The notes: generated from the letters alone by a model not told the origin. Counted from the stretch's first letter, positions 8,885 through 18,511 are shown. The stretch is 64,000 bases of DNA from Oenococcus oeni DSM 20252 = AWRIB129 (GCF_000372485.1 NZ_AQVA01000010.1:1-64000); one strand, 5' to 3'. A program made the numbers and translations.

Positions 8885-9880
8885 ATGAAAATTAAAAAAA
8901 ATATGATTAAAGGAATTCTTTTAACAACTATAGTGTCCTTTCTGGCAAAAATAGCGGCTGATTATCTGCCAAGTCTTGGCGGTGAAGCGATTGCGATGTT
9001 ATTGGGGATTCTGATTGGAAACACGGTTTTCAAGGATGAAAAATGGATGCCCGGAATTAAATGGGCCGAAAAGTTCCCGATTGAAATCGGGATTGCTTTA
9101 ATGGGACTCACGGTAACTTTACGAACCATCTCGTCTCTTAAAATTCAAGGAGTAATCTTCATCCTTTTTCAAATGATGGCTACGATTCTTTTCGTCCTTT
9201 GGGTTGGAAGACGTTTTATTAAGGTACCATCCGAATCTGCGATGCTGATGGCTAGTGGAAACGCTGTTTGTGGTTCAAGCGCGATCGCTGCTGTTGCTCC
9301 GGCAATCAGGGCAAGCGATGATCAACGCCGAACAGCGGTTGCAACTGTCTCTTTAAGTGGTGTCGTATTACTATTTCTTTTGCCTGTAATTGGTCCAAAT
9401 ATTTTTCATGGTAATAACTTGTTGATCGGTGCTTTAATCGGAGGAACTGTTCAATCAGTTGGCCAGGTGGTCGGAACCGCTTCTTTAGTAAATCAGGCAG
9501 TTGTTACCTATGCGACTTTGTTCAAAATGCTGAGAGTTATTCTTTTGTCTGTAGTTGTTTTTGTTTTTGCCCGTTTTGCTGATCGAACAAGGGCCGATGA
9601 AATTAAGACCGACAGTAAGAAAGTTGCAGTTCCTTGGTTTGTGATCGTTTTTATAATTTTTGTATTTATTAATTCTTTTTTTAATCTATCAAATACTGTT
9701 AACACGGGGGCTAAATCAATTGCTAATTTCTTTGGGATTGTTAATTTAGCCGGAATCGGTTTGAACCTTAAATGGCAAACGGTTAAAAATTCCGGACAAA
9801 AGTTTATGATTTACGGATTGGTTACAGTTTGTTTCCAAATTTTGTTTGCAGTTCTGATGATCAACGTTCTATTTGGATAA
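8885..9880 (+). CDS. YeiH/YadS-family putative sulfate exporter-like membrane protein (UPF0324)
   Basis: About 331 residues and ten or so hydrophobic helices spanning the protein. Family landmarks are GEAIAMLLGILIGN, the PIEIGIALMGL segment, and the loop SGNAVCGSSAIAAVAPAI, with a second conserved half around GTVQSVGQVVGTA. The family is annotated as putative sulfate or taurine-related exporter, but transport substrate is not established. The ATG at 8885 is preferred to the TTG at 8882. The Shine-Dalgarno is weak (TGGGGTTTTG). Confidence 0.85.
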   Translation: MKIKKNMIKGILLTTIVSFLAKIAADYLPSLGGEAIAMLLGILIGNTVFKDEKWMPGIKWAEKFPIEIGIALMGLTVTLRTISSLKIQGVIFILFQMMATILFVLWVGRRFIKVPSESAMLMASGNAVCGSSAIAAVAPAIRASDDQRRTAVATVSLSGVVLLFLLPVIGPNIFHGNNLLIGALIGGTVQSVGQVVGTASLVNQAVVTYATLFKMLRVILLSVVVFVFARFADRTRADEIKTDSKKVAVPWFVIVFIIFVFINSFFNLSNTVNTGAKSIANFFGIVNLAGIGLNLKWQTVKNSGQKFMIYGLVTVCFQILFAVLMINVLFG

Positions 9881-10116
9881 AATAAAAGAATCGGACAGGC
9901 AATGATTAAGTTTCCATTAAAGCAAATAAAGGAATTTCCAATTCCTAATTGTTCATAGAAGCGATAATAATTGTGTTTCTTACATATAATTAGTAAAATA
10001 TCGACTGCCAAATTATTTTTTGTTCTTTTGAAATAGTCGTAACACTCAAATTGTAATAATTATCTTCATAAATCTCGAATATAATTTAGGTGCATACTTT
10101 AGAAAAGAGGCAGTTT

Positions 10117-10965
10117 ATGTCGGAAAAAATATGGTTTGTTACTGGGACCAGTTCTGGCTTCGGTCAGGCATTGGTTAATGAATTAATCGCACAAAAACAA
10201 AAGATTGTTGCAACGGCCCGGCATCTTGATCAGATTGTTCACTGGCAAAAAGAATATAAAAATGTTTATACAACCAGTTTGGATGTGACTAATCATGATG
10301 ATGTTGTTAGAGCAGTCAATGAAGCAATCAAGCATTTTGGAAAGATTGATATTCTAGTTAACAATGCCGGCTGGGGATATTTTGGTTCCGTAGAAGAATC
10401 AGATGAATCAACCGTTAGGGAAATGATGGATACAAATTTTTGGGGAGCTGCCGATGTGACACGTACGGTTTTACCATTTTTCCGTAAACAACGTTCTGGT
10501 CGGATTATCAATATAACTTCGGTTGGTGGACTAGTCAGCTCCCCGGCTTTTGGTTTTTATAATGCAAGCAAATTTGCCTTAGAAGGCTTGTCTTCTGCCT
10601 TGGCCAAAGAAGTCGCTCCTTTGGAGATCTATGTTACAAATATTGAACCCGGTCCTTACAGAACCAAATGGGCTGGCTCTTCACATAAAGCAGCTATTGA
10701 AACAATTGACGATTATCAAAAAACGGCTCATGCAAATGCTAATAATACCGAATCAATATCTGGAAAACAGGATGGATCTCCGGAATTAGCTGCCAAAGCC
10801 ATTTTTAAATTGGCCAATATGACAGAACCACCATTCCATTTCTTAACCGGAATAAATGCTTATCAGCGCGGGACGGCACTTTATCAGGAAACTTTGACCG
10901 AATTTAAAAATAACGAAGCCGATAGTACTCATTTAAATTATGGGGATGAGGATTATTGGAAATAG
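10117..10965 (+). CDS. Short-chain dehydrogenase/reductase
   Basis: 282 residues of a classical SDR. The cofactor motif is TGTSSGFGQ, followed by NNAGWG, the catalytic Ser in NITSVGG and YNASKFALEG with the Tyr-x3-Lys pair. The C-terminal extension (about 50 residues) matches the oxidoreductase subgroup acting on steroid-like or sugar/aldehyde substrates; the substrate cannot be deduced. I start at 10117, preceded by AAAGAGG, rather than at the GTG at 10090, which has no ribosome site. A terminator follows. Confidence 0.88.
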   Translation: MSEKIWFVTGTSSGFGQALVNELIAQKQKIVATARHLDQIVHWQKEYKNVYTTSLDVTNHDDVVRAVNEAIKHFGKIDILVNNAGWGYFGSVEESDESTVREMMDTNFWGAADVTRTVLPFFRKQRSGRIINITSVGGLVSSPAFGFYNASKFALEGLSSALAKEVAPLEIYVTNIEPGPYRTKWAGSSHKAAIETIDDYQKTAHANANNTESISGKQDGSPELAAKAIFKLANMTEPPFHFLTGINAYQRGTALYQETLTEFKNNEADSTHLNYGDEDYWK

Positions 10966-10988
10966 TATTTAAGTTAAACTTTAAATTT

Positions 10989-11016
10989 ACGCTCAATAGA
11001 TATTGAGCGTTTTTTA
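10989..11016 (+). terminator. Rho-independent terminator after the SDR gene
   Basis: ACGCTCAATA-GA-TATTGAGCGT, perfect 10-bp stem with a T-rich tail. Confidence 0.9.
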
Positions 11017-11077
11017 TTTGGCTGATTTTTTTCGGAACAAAATTATCTGTTAATTTATATTTGTTCTCCAGACTAAT

Positions 11078-11659
11078 TTAATTTTTTTGTGGATTAAGAC
11101 TGTCGGCCAACTGACGAGCAGCCAAAAGCATGAGATCTTTAATTTTTTCTGGTGCTTCAGGGCTATCTTGTCCCAGCCACAATCTTAGGATATTAGTGAA
11201 ACCTCCCAACTGAAAAGCCATTACATAAGCAACTTGTTTGGGAGTTCCTTTAACATGCCAAGGAGCAGCAAATTGGTTGTAACGAGGAACTGCTTTTTTT
11301 TGCCAAATTTCATTCATATGATCGAAGAGACCCTGTTGAATCAATAAACGAATAATCGATCTTTGCTGCCACCAAAAATTCAAAAATATATCAAAAGTTG
11401 TATTAAGCATTGCTTCACCGATTTGTGGTTCCTGTTTCACTAGCTTTTGAAAATATTGATCAAATAATTGGTCGCACAAGTAATTAATAACCGCCTCTTT
11501 ATTTTTAAAAGAATGATAGAAGGTTTTGCGAGAAAGTTCTGCCTTTTGAGCAATTTCAGTAATTGAAATATCCTGGTAATCTTTTGTCTTCATCAATTCA
11601 ATTAGTGCTTCGCTTAACCATTGTTTAGATTGTTCAACCATTCGTTGCTTACCATTCAT
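11078..11659 (-). CDS. TetR/AcrR-family repressor, probable regulator of the adjacent efflux pump
   Basis: 193 residues. The N-terminal HTH (about residues 25-50) reads ISITEIAQKAELSRKTFYHS followed by FKNKEAVINYL, the TetR signature. The helical C-terminal domain resembles the TetR_C_7/DhaS-like ligand region. It is transcribed divergently from the DHA2 drug transporter at 11821, the usual arrangement for a self- and pump-regulating repressor. A perfect 12-bp inverted repeat before the pump gene is the likely operator. Confidence 0.88.
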   Translation of the reverse strand: MNGKQRMVEQSKQWLSEALIELMKTKDYQDISITEIAQKAELSRKTFYHSFKNKEAVINYLCDQLFDQYFQKLVKQEPQIGEAMLNTTFDIFLNFWWQQRSIIRLLIQQGLFDHMNEIWQKKAVPRYNQFAAPWHVKGTPKQVAYVMAFQLGGFTNILRLWLGQDSPEAPEKIKDLMLLAARQLADSLNPQKN

Positions 11660-11685
11660 TCCGTTTCTCCCTGAAGATCAGTTAC

Positions 11686-11714
11686 ATATCATGGCAATCT
11701 GTATCACTTGTCAA
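11686..11714 (-). promoter_or_regulatory. Promoter of the tetR-type gene
   Basis: Minus-strand TTGACA, 17-bp spacer, TGATAT, upstream of the regulator start at 11659. Confidence 0.65.
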
Positions 11715-11721
11715 GAAATGA

Positions 11722-11750
11722 TTGTCTTTGCGATTAGCTTTGATTATACT
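11722..11750 (+). promoter_or_regulatory. Promoter of the efflux gene
   Basis: TTGTCT, 17-bp spacer, TATACT. It reads toward the operator and the MFS gene. Confidence 0.65.
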
Positions 11751-11766
11751 AGAAAACGCATCAAAG

Positions 11767-11801
11767 GGTAACAAATGTATACAAAAGAAACATTTGTTAC
11801 C
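11767..11801. promoter_or_regulatory. 12-bp inverted repeat, probable TetR-type operator
   Basis: GGTAACAAATGT and its exact complement ACATTTGTTACC are separated by 11 bp, just downstream of the efflux promoter and before the ribosome site. A bound repressor here would block elongation or initiation. Confidence 0.65.
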
Positions 11802-11820
11802 GGAAAGAGGGGATTATTAA

Positions 11821-13664
11821 ATGTCGCGTTTTGTTAAAGGCATCAGTTTTATTGGATTAACTATTGCCATGTTTATGGGAACATTGGATAGTACGATTGT
11901 TAACATTGCTTTGCCTAAAATTATGACGTATTTCAATGCGAGTCTTACCGATGCTAGCTGGGTGGCAACCATTTACACCTTGGCTTTAGCAGTCTTTATG
12001 ATTACGGGATCTAAAATTGCTGACCGTTATGGACGCAAAAAAATTATGCTTTTGGGATTAGCATTATTTGGCGGTTTTTCAGCTGCCTGCATGCTGGCTA
12101 ATTCGTTGACGGAATTGATTGTTTTTCGTTTTTTTCAAGGTTTAGGCGGTGCCATTATTACACCAATCGTTTTGCCAATGGGAATTGAAATTTTCGGCAA
12201 AGAAAAAATGTCCAAAGTTGCTAGTGTTGTGGGGGCAGTGACCGCTTTAGCGGCAGCCGGGGGTCCGCCAATCGGTGGAATAATTCTTGAATACGCTTCT
12301 TGGCGCTGGGTTTTTGGGATTAATGTGCCCTTAACAATCGTTTCATTCTTCATTGCTGCAGTTTGGATAAAAGAGTCTTATGACGAAACTTTGGCTGGTA
12401 AAATCGATTTACCCGGAACGTTACTTTTAACACTGAGTTTAGGCGGTCTGACTTTCGGTTTGCTGGAGGGTCGCCAGTACGGATGGAATTCCGGAATTAT
12501 CTTAGGATCACTTGTTGTTGGCTTATTAGCTATTATTCTGTTTATTTTTGTGGAAACCAGGGTCAAAAATCCATTATTGGAATTAAAATTATTTCGTGAA
12601 AAAACTTTGACAGCTTCTAGTTTTGTTTATTTTTTAACTGGCTTTGCGTTGGTTAGTTCAACTCTTATACTGAATTACTTTTTACAGGATGTTTTGAACT
12701 ATACAGCTCTGCACGCAGCATTGATCATTGTTCCGGTTTCCTTGACGATTATGGTAGCGATGCCGTTAGGGACTAAATTATTTGATCAGGTTGGGGCTGT
12801 GCCTGTCACTTTTATCGGTATATTAACAATGGCTATCAGCTTATTACTCTTATCTTTTATTAAAACAAATACTCCAAAAGATGTGATGGTTGTTTTTTTA
12901 ATCATCAATGGAATTGGTTTTGGCTTTTCTTCAGTTTCTTTGGTAGCCTCTGTTAAACATCTTCCTAAAAATAAAAGTGGTATTGGATCAGGTATTGTTA
13001 ATGCTGCTCGTCAGATTGGAACATGCTTAGGAATTGCTATTTTGGTAACAGTACTCAATAACAACGTTAATACTGCTAAACAGAATATCCACCAAAACGC
13101 AACTGGGATTATTAATCAAGAAAAATTGTCACCGCGCGTTAAAACTACGGCACGGCAGCAATTTAATAAAGTATTTGCAATTAGTGGCTCGACGAAGTTA
13201 ACAAGCAAAAACAAAGAGGCGAATTTGAAGCGCGCTCTTAAAAGTGCTGCTAAATCAAAAAAAGATTTGCCCCAACCTAAAAGAGGGACTGATCTTTATC
13301 GGGCATATCAAGCTGAAAGCAAGCTAAATTCAGCAAATCAAATGATTGTAAAAAATAATCAAAAAATAGCAACCACTTTGGCTGTCCTTGGTAAAGAAAA
13401 TGATGCCATGGCGAAAATAGCATCATCTTCCAAACAATTGAGCGAAGGAAATCAAAGGGTTGAGCAAGGACAAAAAAGTTGCTAATTGCTGTTAAACAAT
13501 TAGCTCAAAAAGATACTTTATTGACGGCTTTGAAAAAGATTAAGCATGAAAAAAATAAGCAGCTTGCTCAAGCCTTCAGCCATACTTATCTTTTAGCTGC
13601 TTTGTTGGTTTTATTGTTCTCTCCAATTGCTTTTTTTACTGATTATAAACAGATAAATGATTAA
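11821..13664 (+). pseudogene. DHA2-type multidrug MFS transporter split by a frameshift
   Basis: The first frame (554 codons) encodes a 14-helix drug:H+ antiporter. It has motif A (GSKIADRYGRKK), motif C-like AAAGGPPIGGIIL, and the N-terminal MGTLDSTIVNIALP typical of DHA2/EmrB-LmrB proteins. A long hydrophilic Lys/Ser-rich loop precedes the last helix. The frame stops at 13483-13485 after an A6 run (13472-13477). One extra A would give EQGQKKLLIAVKQ and continue through the last helix (TYLLAALLVLLFSPIAFF) to 13664, about 614 residues. It is either inactive or switched by slippage in the A run. TetR-type control is likely. Confidence 0.8.
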
Positions 13665-14148
13665 TCACGTTCTGTTTAGTTTACGTGAATTTATTTTCAT
13701 GTTGTTTTGGCTTTTGTTTGCCAGCCTGCCGATCGCTTTAGTCGGTCTGATGATTTCGATGATTTCTAATGAAAATAATCGAGAAGTTTTTTCAAATTTA
13801 TTAGCTTTTCCCTTGATTATTGTGAGCGGACTGTGGTGGCCGCTTGACCAAATGCCGATCTTTCTGCGCTGGATTGGCCACTTTTCTCCGGTTTATGTGC
13901 TTAACATTGGTGGACAAAGGTTGTCTGATGGTGAAAATATAAAAATTATTTGTATAGTTAATTTGTTTATTTGGTTTTTTATTATTAATTGCAAAGGCAT
14001 CGGTTTCGATAAAGGGAAAGCGCGTTCAACGGTTCACGGGCTAACTGGTATCAAAGAAAGATTAGCTGCTGTAGGTGGAAAATTTAAAATTAAGAGTGGT
14101 CGGAACGGAACCGTTGCAACAATTGAATTATTCGACCAGGGAGATTAA
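13657..14148 (+). pseudogene. Chimeric remnant: ABC-2 permease end fused to histidine-kinase end
   Basis: The first ~110 codons are the C-terminal half of an ABC-2 (YvfS-like) permease: LLAFPLIIVSGLWWPLDQMP and SPVYVLNIGGQRL are diagnostic. At about 13990 the frame changes into the end of a sensor kinase ATPase domain: CKGIGFDKGKARSTVHGLTG and IKERLAAVGGKF, the G1/G2 boxes and tail of a HisKA_3/NarL-type kinase. An internal deletion has joined two neighbouring genes in frame. With the response-regulator remnant next door, this was a YvfRSTU-like ABC transporter plus two-component cassette. No function is expected. Confidence 0.8.
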
Positions 14149-14150
14149 TA

Positions 14151-14757
14151 ATGCGGGTATTTATAGCAGAAAATCAAACTATGCTGAAAACGGCTCTAAC
14201 CGGTATTTTGAATCTTGAAGATGATATTGAGGTGATTGACAGCGCCGAAGATGGCCGAACAGCCTTGACGAAAATTCGTAATTTGCAGCCGGATATTGCA
14301 ATTTTGGATATCTAAATGCCGAAAATGTCCGGACTTGATGTTGCCGAGGAACTTTTTCGGGATAAAAAATCAATAAGTAAGATTGTTATTTTGACGACTT
14401 TTGCCAAAGCCGACTACTTTCAACGGGCGGTCAATGCAAAAGTCAGCGGTTATTTGTTAAAGGGATAGTCCAAGTGACGAATTGATATCAGATTTGTATA
14501 AAATTATTGCCGGACATTCTATTTATGCGCCGGAACTGGTAACTAGTTTGATTAATTTTAAAAAAAATCCCTTGAGTAAACAAGAAAAAGATATTTTAAG
14601 ATTAGTTGAAAAAGGGCTTACTACAAAAAAGGTCGCTGGTTAATTATTTTCAAGTGAAGGTACTGTTAGAAATTATATGTCGACAATTTTAGATAAGTTG
14701 CATGCAGTTAATCGAATTACTGCAATCCAGATTGCAAAAAAGTACGATTGGATTTAG
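14151..14757 (+). pseudogene. NarL/LuxR-type response regulator, multiply disrupted
   Basis: The frame begins MRVFIAENQTMLKTALTGIL and continues to DIAILDI, where a TAA (14313-14315) follows the phosphoacceptor Asp. The receiver resumes with MPKMSGLDVAEELF and ends VSGYLLKG. An extra G near 14462-14464 then shifts the frame to DSPSDELISDLYKIIAG. The LuxR HTH follows (LSKQEKDILRLVEKGLTTKK, then SSEGTVRNYMSTIL) with a second TAA at 14641-14643. It resembles YvfU/DesR regulators. Three independent lesions show long-term loss of selection. Confidence 0.85.
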
Positions 14758-14796
14758 TCCTACCGAATGCAAAGACAATCTTTTTTAAATATTCCA

Positions 14797-14824
14797 TTGA
14801 CATTTTTTCTCATTCATGTAGCAT
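14797..14824 (+). promoter_or_regulatory. Promoter of the methionine operon leader
   Basis: TTGACA, 16-bp spacer, TAGCAT with a TG just upstream. It precedes the T-box leader. Confidence 0.6.
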
Positions 14825-14837
14825 AGTTACCAATAAC

Positions 14838-15124
14838 TATTGCATTGAGAAGATAAGTAATCCGTTAATAGTTCTAAGAAAGCCAGCGTTGATGGGAGTT
14901 GGCAGCGAAATACGGATGAAAATGGTCTTTGAGCAACGAGGGTGTGAGTGGTTTACCGCAAGCATTTTCCGGGTGCGCCCGTTATCGCGTCAGACTATAA
15001 TCTGAGGATCATTTTCCAATATGACGTAGTCGTTAAGTACATTAAAGGTGACTTTTTTGTAAAAAGCGAGTGGCAACACGAATTATCGTCCCGCAATCAG
15101 TCTATTCTGGTTGCGGGATTTTTT
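14838..15124 (+). promoter_or_regulatory. T-box leader, methionine specifier
   Basis: Stem I features are visible: an AAGTAA loop-E-like motif, AGAAAGCCAGCGTTGATGGG, GTTGGC, and a TCCGT/ACGGA helix flanking the specifier loop. The specifier loop contains ATG (14922-14924) followed by a purine. The T-box core GCGAGTGGCAACACG is at 15066-15080, then a terminator. Uncharged tRNA-Met binding would favour antitermination and expression of the methionine genes. The core departs from the textbook GGGTGGNACCGCG, and no folding was run. Confidence 0.8.
15089..15124 (+). terminator. T-box terminator
   Basis: TCCCGCAATCAG / CTGGTTGCGGGA hairpin (one G-U pair) with a six-T tail. Its 5' arm would pair alternatively with the T-box region. 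Confidence 0.88.
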
Positions 15125-15140
15125 ATTTGGAGGGGGAAAA

Positions 15141-16264
15141 ATGACTTTAGTAAAAAATAAAATTGGTTTTCAACATGTTGGTTCTTTTTTAAGGCCTCAA
15201 GCAATTAAGGTTGCTAAGAAAAAATTTGCTGATGGCGAAATATCGTATGTGATTTGCACGCTGTCGAGGACAGTGAAATAAAGAAACTGGTTCAAAAAGA
15301 GGCACAAGCAGGTCTTGATTATGTTACTGATGGGGAACTGCGGCGCAGTTATTGGCATTTAGATTTTTTCTGGGGCTTTGGTGGAGTTAAGCACGTCCAT
15401 TACGGAGAAGGATACCTGTTTGCACACGAGGAAACGCGCGACGATACAGCGATTTTAAATGGAAAACTTTCATTTGATGCCACTAAACATCCGTTTATCA
15501 ATGACTTTAAGTTTTTAAAAGAAACTGCTGAAGAGAATGGCGCGCAGGCTAAAGTCACAATTCCTGCTCCGGCACAATTTTATGCGGAGTTGGTTCGTGG
15601 GTCCAATTCAAAAACTATTCGTGATTTTTACGGTACCGATGAAGAATTGTTTTCCGACATTATCAAGGTTTATCATCAGGCGATTTTGGCTTTCTACCAA
15701 GCCGGTGCTCGTTTGCTTCAAATCGATGACTGTACTTGGGGGATGCTTGTTGATAAAAAGTTCTGGCAGACAATGGTCGGTGCTGGTTTCGATCCAGAAA
15801 AGTTAAAAGATATTTATTTGGATTTGAATAATGGAGCTATTGCCGATTTACCATCCGATTTGACAGTTAATACTCATATTTGCCGTGGCAACTACCACTC
15901 GGATTGGGCAGCGCAGGGTGGCTATGATTCGGTGGCCGATAAGTTGTTTGGCAAAGAAAATGTTTCAACCTATTTTTTGGAATACGATTCTGAACGGGCT
16001 GGGGGCTTTGAACCGCTGGCGAAGGTTTCTGGAGATAAGAACGTTGTACTTGGATTAATTACAAGCAAATCACCGATCTTAGAAGATCGCCAGTTGATTA
16101 TCAACCGTATCCATCAAGCCGAGAAGTACTTGCCGCTTGATCGTTTATGGCTTTCGACCCAATGTGGTTTTGCATCAACTGAAGAAGGAAATAAGTTGAC
16201 CGAAGCCGATGAATGGAAAAAATTGGCACTGGTTAAATCAATCATCGAGGAAGTTTGGGGATAG
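15141..16264 (+). pseudogene. Methionine synthase-like (YxjG/YxjH, MetE C-terminal type), frameshifted
   Basis: Translation starts at ATG 15141 after GGAGGGGG with KIGFQHVGSFLRPQAIK, the family N-terminus, and reads to about 15247. A one-base indel then moves the frame to DLHAVEDSEIKKLVQ. The remaining ~335 residues are a cobalamin-independent methionine synthase-like barrel: DGELRRSYWHLDFF, QIDDCTWG, zinc ligands in VNTHICRGN, the Glu in FLEYDSERAG and the Cys in LSTQCGFAS. It would methylate homocysteine or a related thiol. It is the first gene behind the Met T-box. Without the first ~35 residues, which contribute to the folate/homocysteine site, it is probably inactive. Confidence 0.82.
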
Positions 16265-16267
16265 AAG

Positions 16268-17377
16268 TTGGCACATATCGATACAATTTTGGCTCAAGGC
16301 GGAAACGGCAGCGACGATCAAAAAACCGGAGCCGTAGTCGCACCGATCTACTTTTCAACTGCTTTTCGCCATCCTGGTTTAGGCGAATCGACTGGTTTTG
16401 ATTATGCCCGTTTGCAAACACCGACATGGCAAATTTTGGAAAAACAGTTGGCGGAAATCGAATACGGCGATAATGCTTTTGCTGTTTCATCGGGAATGGC
16501 AGCTATCGATTTGCTGTTTTCGACTTTTTTGAAAAAAGGCGACAACTTCATCACTTCCGATGATTTATACGGTGGATCTTTTAGATATTTTGATGATTTG
16601 GTCGAAAAAAACGGCATTGATTATTCTCTTTGGGACGGTACTGATTTTAGTTATTTAAAGCAGAAAATCAGCCCTAAAACTCGTTTGATATGGCTTGAAA
16701 CACCCAGCAATCCGACGATGAAGATTATTGATATTAAAAAAGTTGCTGATTTTGTTCATAAAATAGATTCAAAGATACTGGTCGCTGTTGATAACACTTT
16801 TCTCAGTCCAATTCTTCAAAATCCGATTAAATTAGGGGCTGATTTGGTTGTTCACTCTGCAACCAAGTATCTTGGCGGCCACAATGATATTTTGGCTGGA
16901 GTCGTTGTTAGTTCTCGTTCAGAACTGTCGAAAAGTCTTCAAGAAAATTTAATCACGAGAGGACAGGTTCTCGATCCTTTTTCCTGTTGGCTTTTGTTAA
17001 GATCGTTGAAAACACTGTCTTTACGGGTTTAAAGGCACAGCAGCTCAGCTCAATATATTGCAAAAGTATTAACGAAAATCAATGGAGTTGATAAAATTCT
17101 TTATCCCGGGCTTGGCGGAATGATTAGTTTCTATTTAAGCGATGGCTATGATACCGATAAATTCTTACAGGGTCTTAAATTGTTTTCTTTTGCTGAAAGT
17201 CTGGGAGGTGCGGAGAGTTTGATAACGATCCCAAGCATTCAAACTCATCACGACATGAGCCAGCAGCGTCGCAACGAATTGGGAATTACCGATAATCTTG
17301 TTCGCGTAAGTGTTGGCTTAGAAGACAAAGATGACTTATTAGACGATTTAAAACAAGTGATCAAAGGAGCCAAATGA
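16268..17377 (+). pseudogene. Cystathionine gamma-synthase/lyase-family gene with a nonsense codon
   Basis: 369 codons in one frame from a TTG start. Family landmarks are FAVSSGMAAIDLLF, the PLP aspartate in VAVDNTFLSPIL and the PLP lysine in VVHSATKYLGGH. A single TAA at 17030-17032 interrupts the C-terminal domain between TLSLRV and RHSSSAQYIAKVL. Relatives usually have Lys there, so AAA to TAA is the simplest change. Downstream sequence stays family-like (LYPGLGGMISFYL, RVSVGLEDKDDLL). The stop removes about 115 residues that form the substrate pocket. It probably made cystathionine from an acyl-homoserine or cleaved it. The adjacent paralogue is intact. Confidence 0.85.
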
Positions 17378-18510
17378 CAGAATCCGATTGGACAAAATTA
17401 ATTAAATCAACTACTAAAATTGGTCCATTAAGCGGAGCGGTCAATACGCCGATTCAGTTTTCCAGTACTTTTCATCAATCGAATTTTGATCAGTTTGGCG
17501 AATCCGATTATGCACGTTCCGGTAATCCAACAAGAAAAGTTGCCGAATATGCCATTGCTGAATTAGAAAACGGTGAACGCGGATTTCTTTTTTCAACCGG
17601 GATGGCCGCCATCAGTTCAGTTTTATTGACTTTTGGACAAGGAGACCATTTGTTGGTCAGTAAAGAAGTTTATGGCGGAACCTACCGCTTGTTGAACGAT
17701 ATTCTGCCGCGTTTTGGAATAAACCATAGTTTTGTTGATTTTTCGGATTTGTCAGCGATTGAAAACTCAATCAAAAAAGAAACCAAGGCCGTTTATATCG
17801 AAACACCAAGTAATCCGACTTTGGCAGTTTCGGATATTAAAAAAATTAGTCGGCTTGCTCATCAAAATCATTTGATCGTGATTGCTGATAATACTTTTAT
17901 GTCGCCATTTTTGCAAAAACCTTTGGAACTGGGAGCAGATATCGTTGTTCATTCAGCAACCAAGTTTTTGGCTGGTCATTCCGACTTAACAGCTGGGGGG
18001 GTTGTAACGAAAACTAAAGAGTTGGGTGATCAGGTTTACTTTGTTCAAAATGCGATTGGAGCGACATTGGGAGTTACAGATGCGTGGCTGCTTTTACGAT
18101 CGATTAAAACTTTAGGAGTTCGAATTCAAAGAGAAGCAGCCAGCGCCCAGGCAATTGCCGAATGGTTTGAGAAATCAGGGAAAAAAGTCTTTTATCCAGG
18201 TTTGCCGAGTAATCCTGGATACGAAATCCACAAATCGCAGGCAAAATCCGGTGGTGCAGTCTTATCGGTTGATTTAGGCTCAAAGGAGGCTGCCAGGAAA
18301 TTTGTTGAAAAAATCAAGATTCCTGTATTTTCGGTCAGTTTAGGTGGAGTGGAAACAATTGTCAGTTATCCGCCGAAAATGAGTCATGCTGAATTATCGG
18401 CCGATGATCTGGCTGCCGATGGTATCACACCAGGTCTTTTGAGAATTTCAGTCGGCCTGGAAAATGCCGACGATTTAATTGATGATTTTAATCAAGCATT
18501 GGAGGATTAA
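17374..18510 (+). CDS. PLP-dependent cystathionine synthase/lyase (MetB/MetC family)
   Basis: 378 residues, full length for the Cys/Met metabolism PLP family. It shows the YARSGNPTRKVAEYA cofactor-phosphate loop, FLFSTGMAAISSVL, VIADNTFMSPFLQKP with the PLP Asp, and HSATKFLAGHSDLTAGGVV with the Schiff-base Lys. The C-terminal PGLLRISVGLENADDLI is typical. It catalyses a transsulfuration step, either cystathionine gamma-synthase or beta-lyase; the two cannot be separated by eye. Its ATG overlaps the preceding frame by 4 bp, indicating translational coupling in the methionine operon. Confidence 0.88.
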   Translation: MTESDWTKLIKSTTKIGPLSGAVNTPIQFSSTFHQSNFDQFGESDYARSGNPTRKVAEYAIAELENGERGFLFSTGMAAISSVLLTFGQGDHLLVSKEVYGGTYRLLNDILPRFGINHSFVDFSDLSAIENSIKKETKAVYIETPSNPTLAVSDIKKISRLAHQNHLIVIADNTFMSPFLQKPLELGADIVVHSATKFLAGHSDLTAGGVVTKTKELGDQVYFVQNAIGATLGVTDAWLLLRSIKTLGVRIQREAASAQAIAEWFEKSGKKVFYPGLPSNPGYEIHKSQAKSGGAVLSVDLGSKEAARKFVEKIKIPVFSVSLGGVETIVSYPPKMSHAELSADDLAADGITPGLLRISVGLENADDLIDDFNQALED

Positions 18511-18511
18511 A

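Noticed and set aside
14748-15160. Two short plus-strand ORFs in the methionine leader
   Set aside because: They fall in the structured T-box RNA and overlap the terminator; no ribosome sites.
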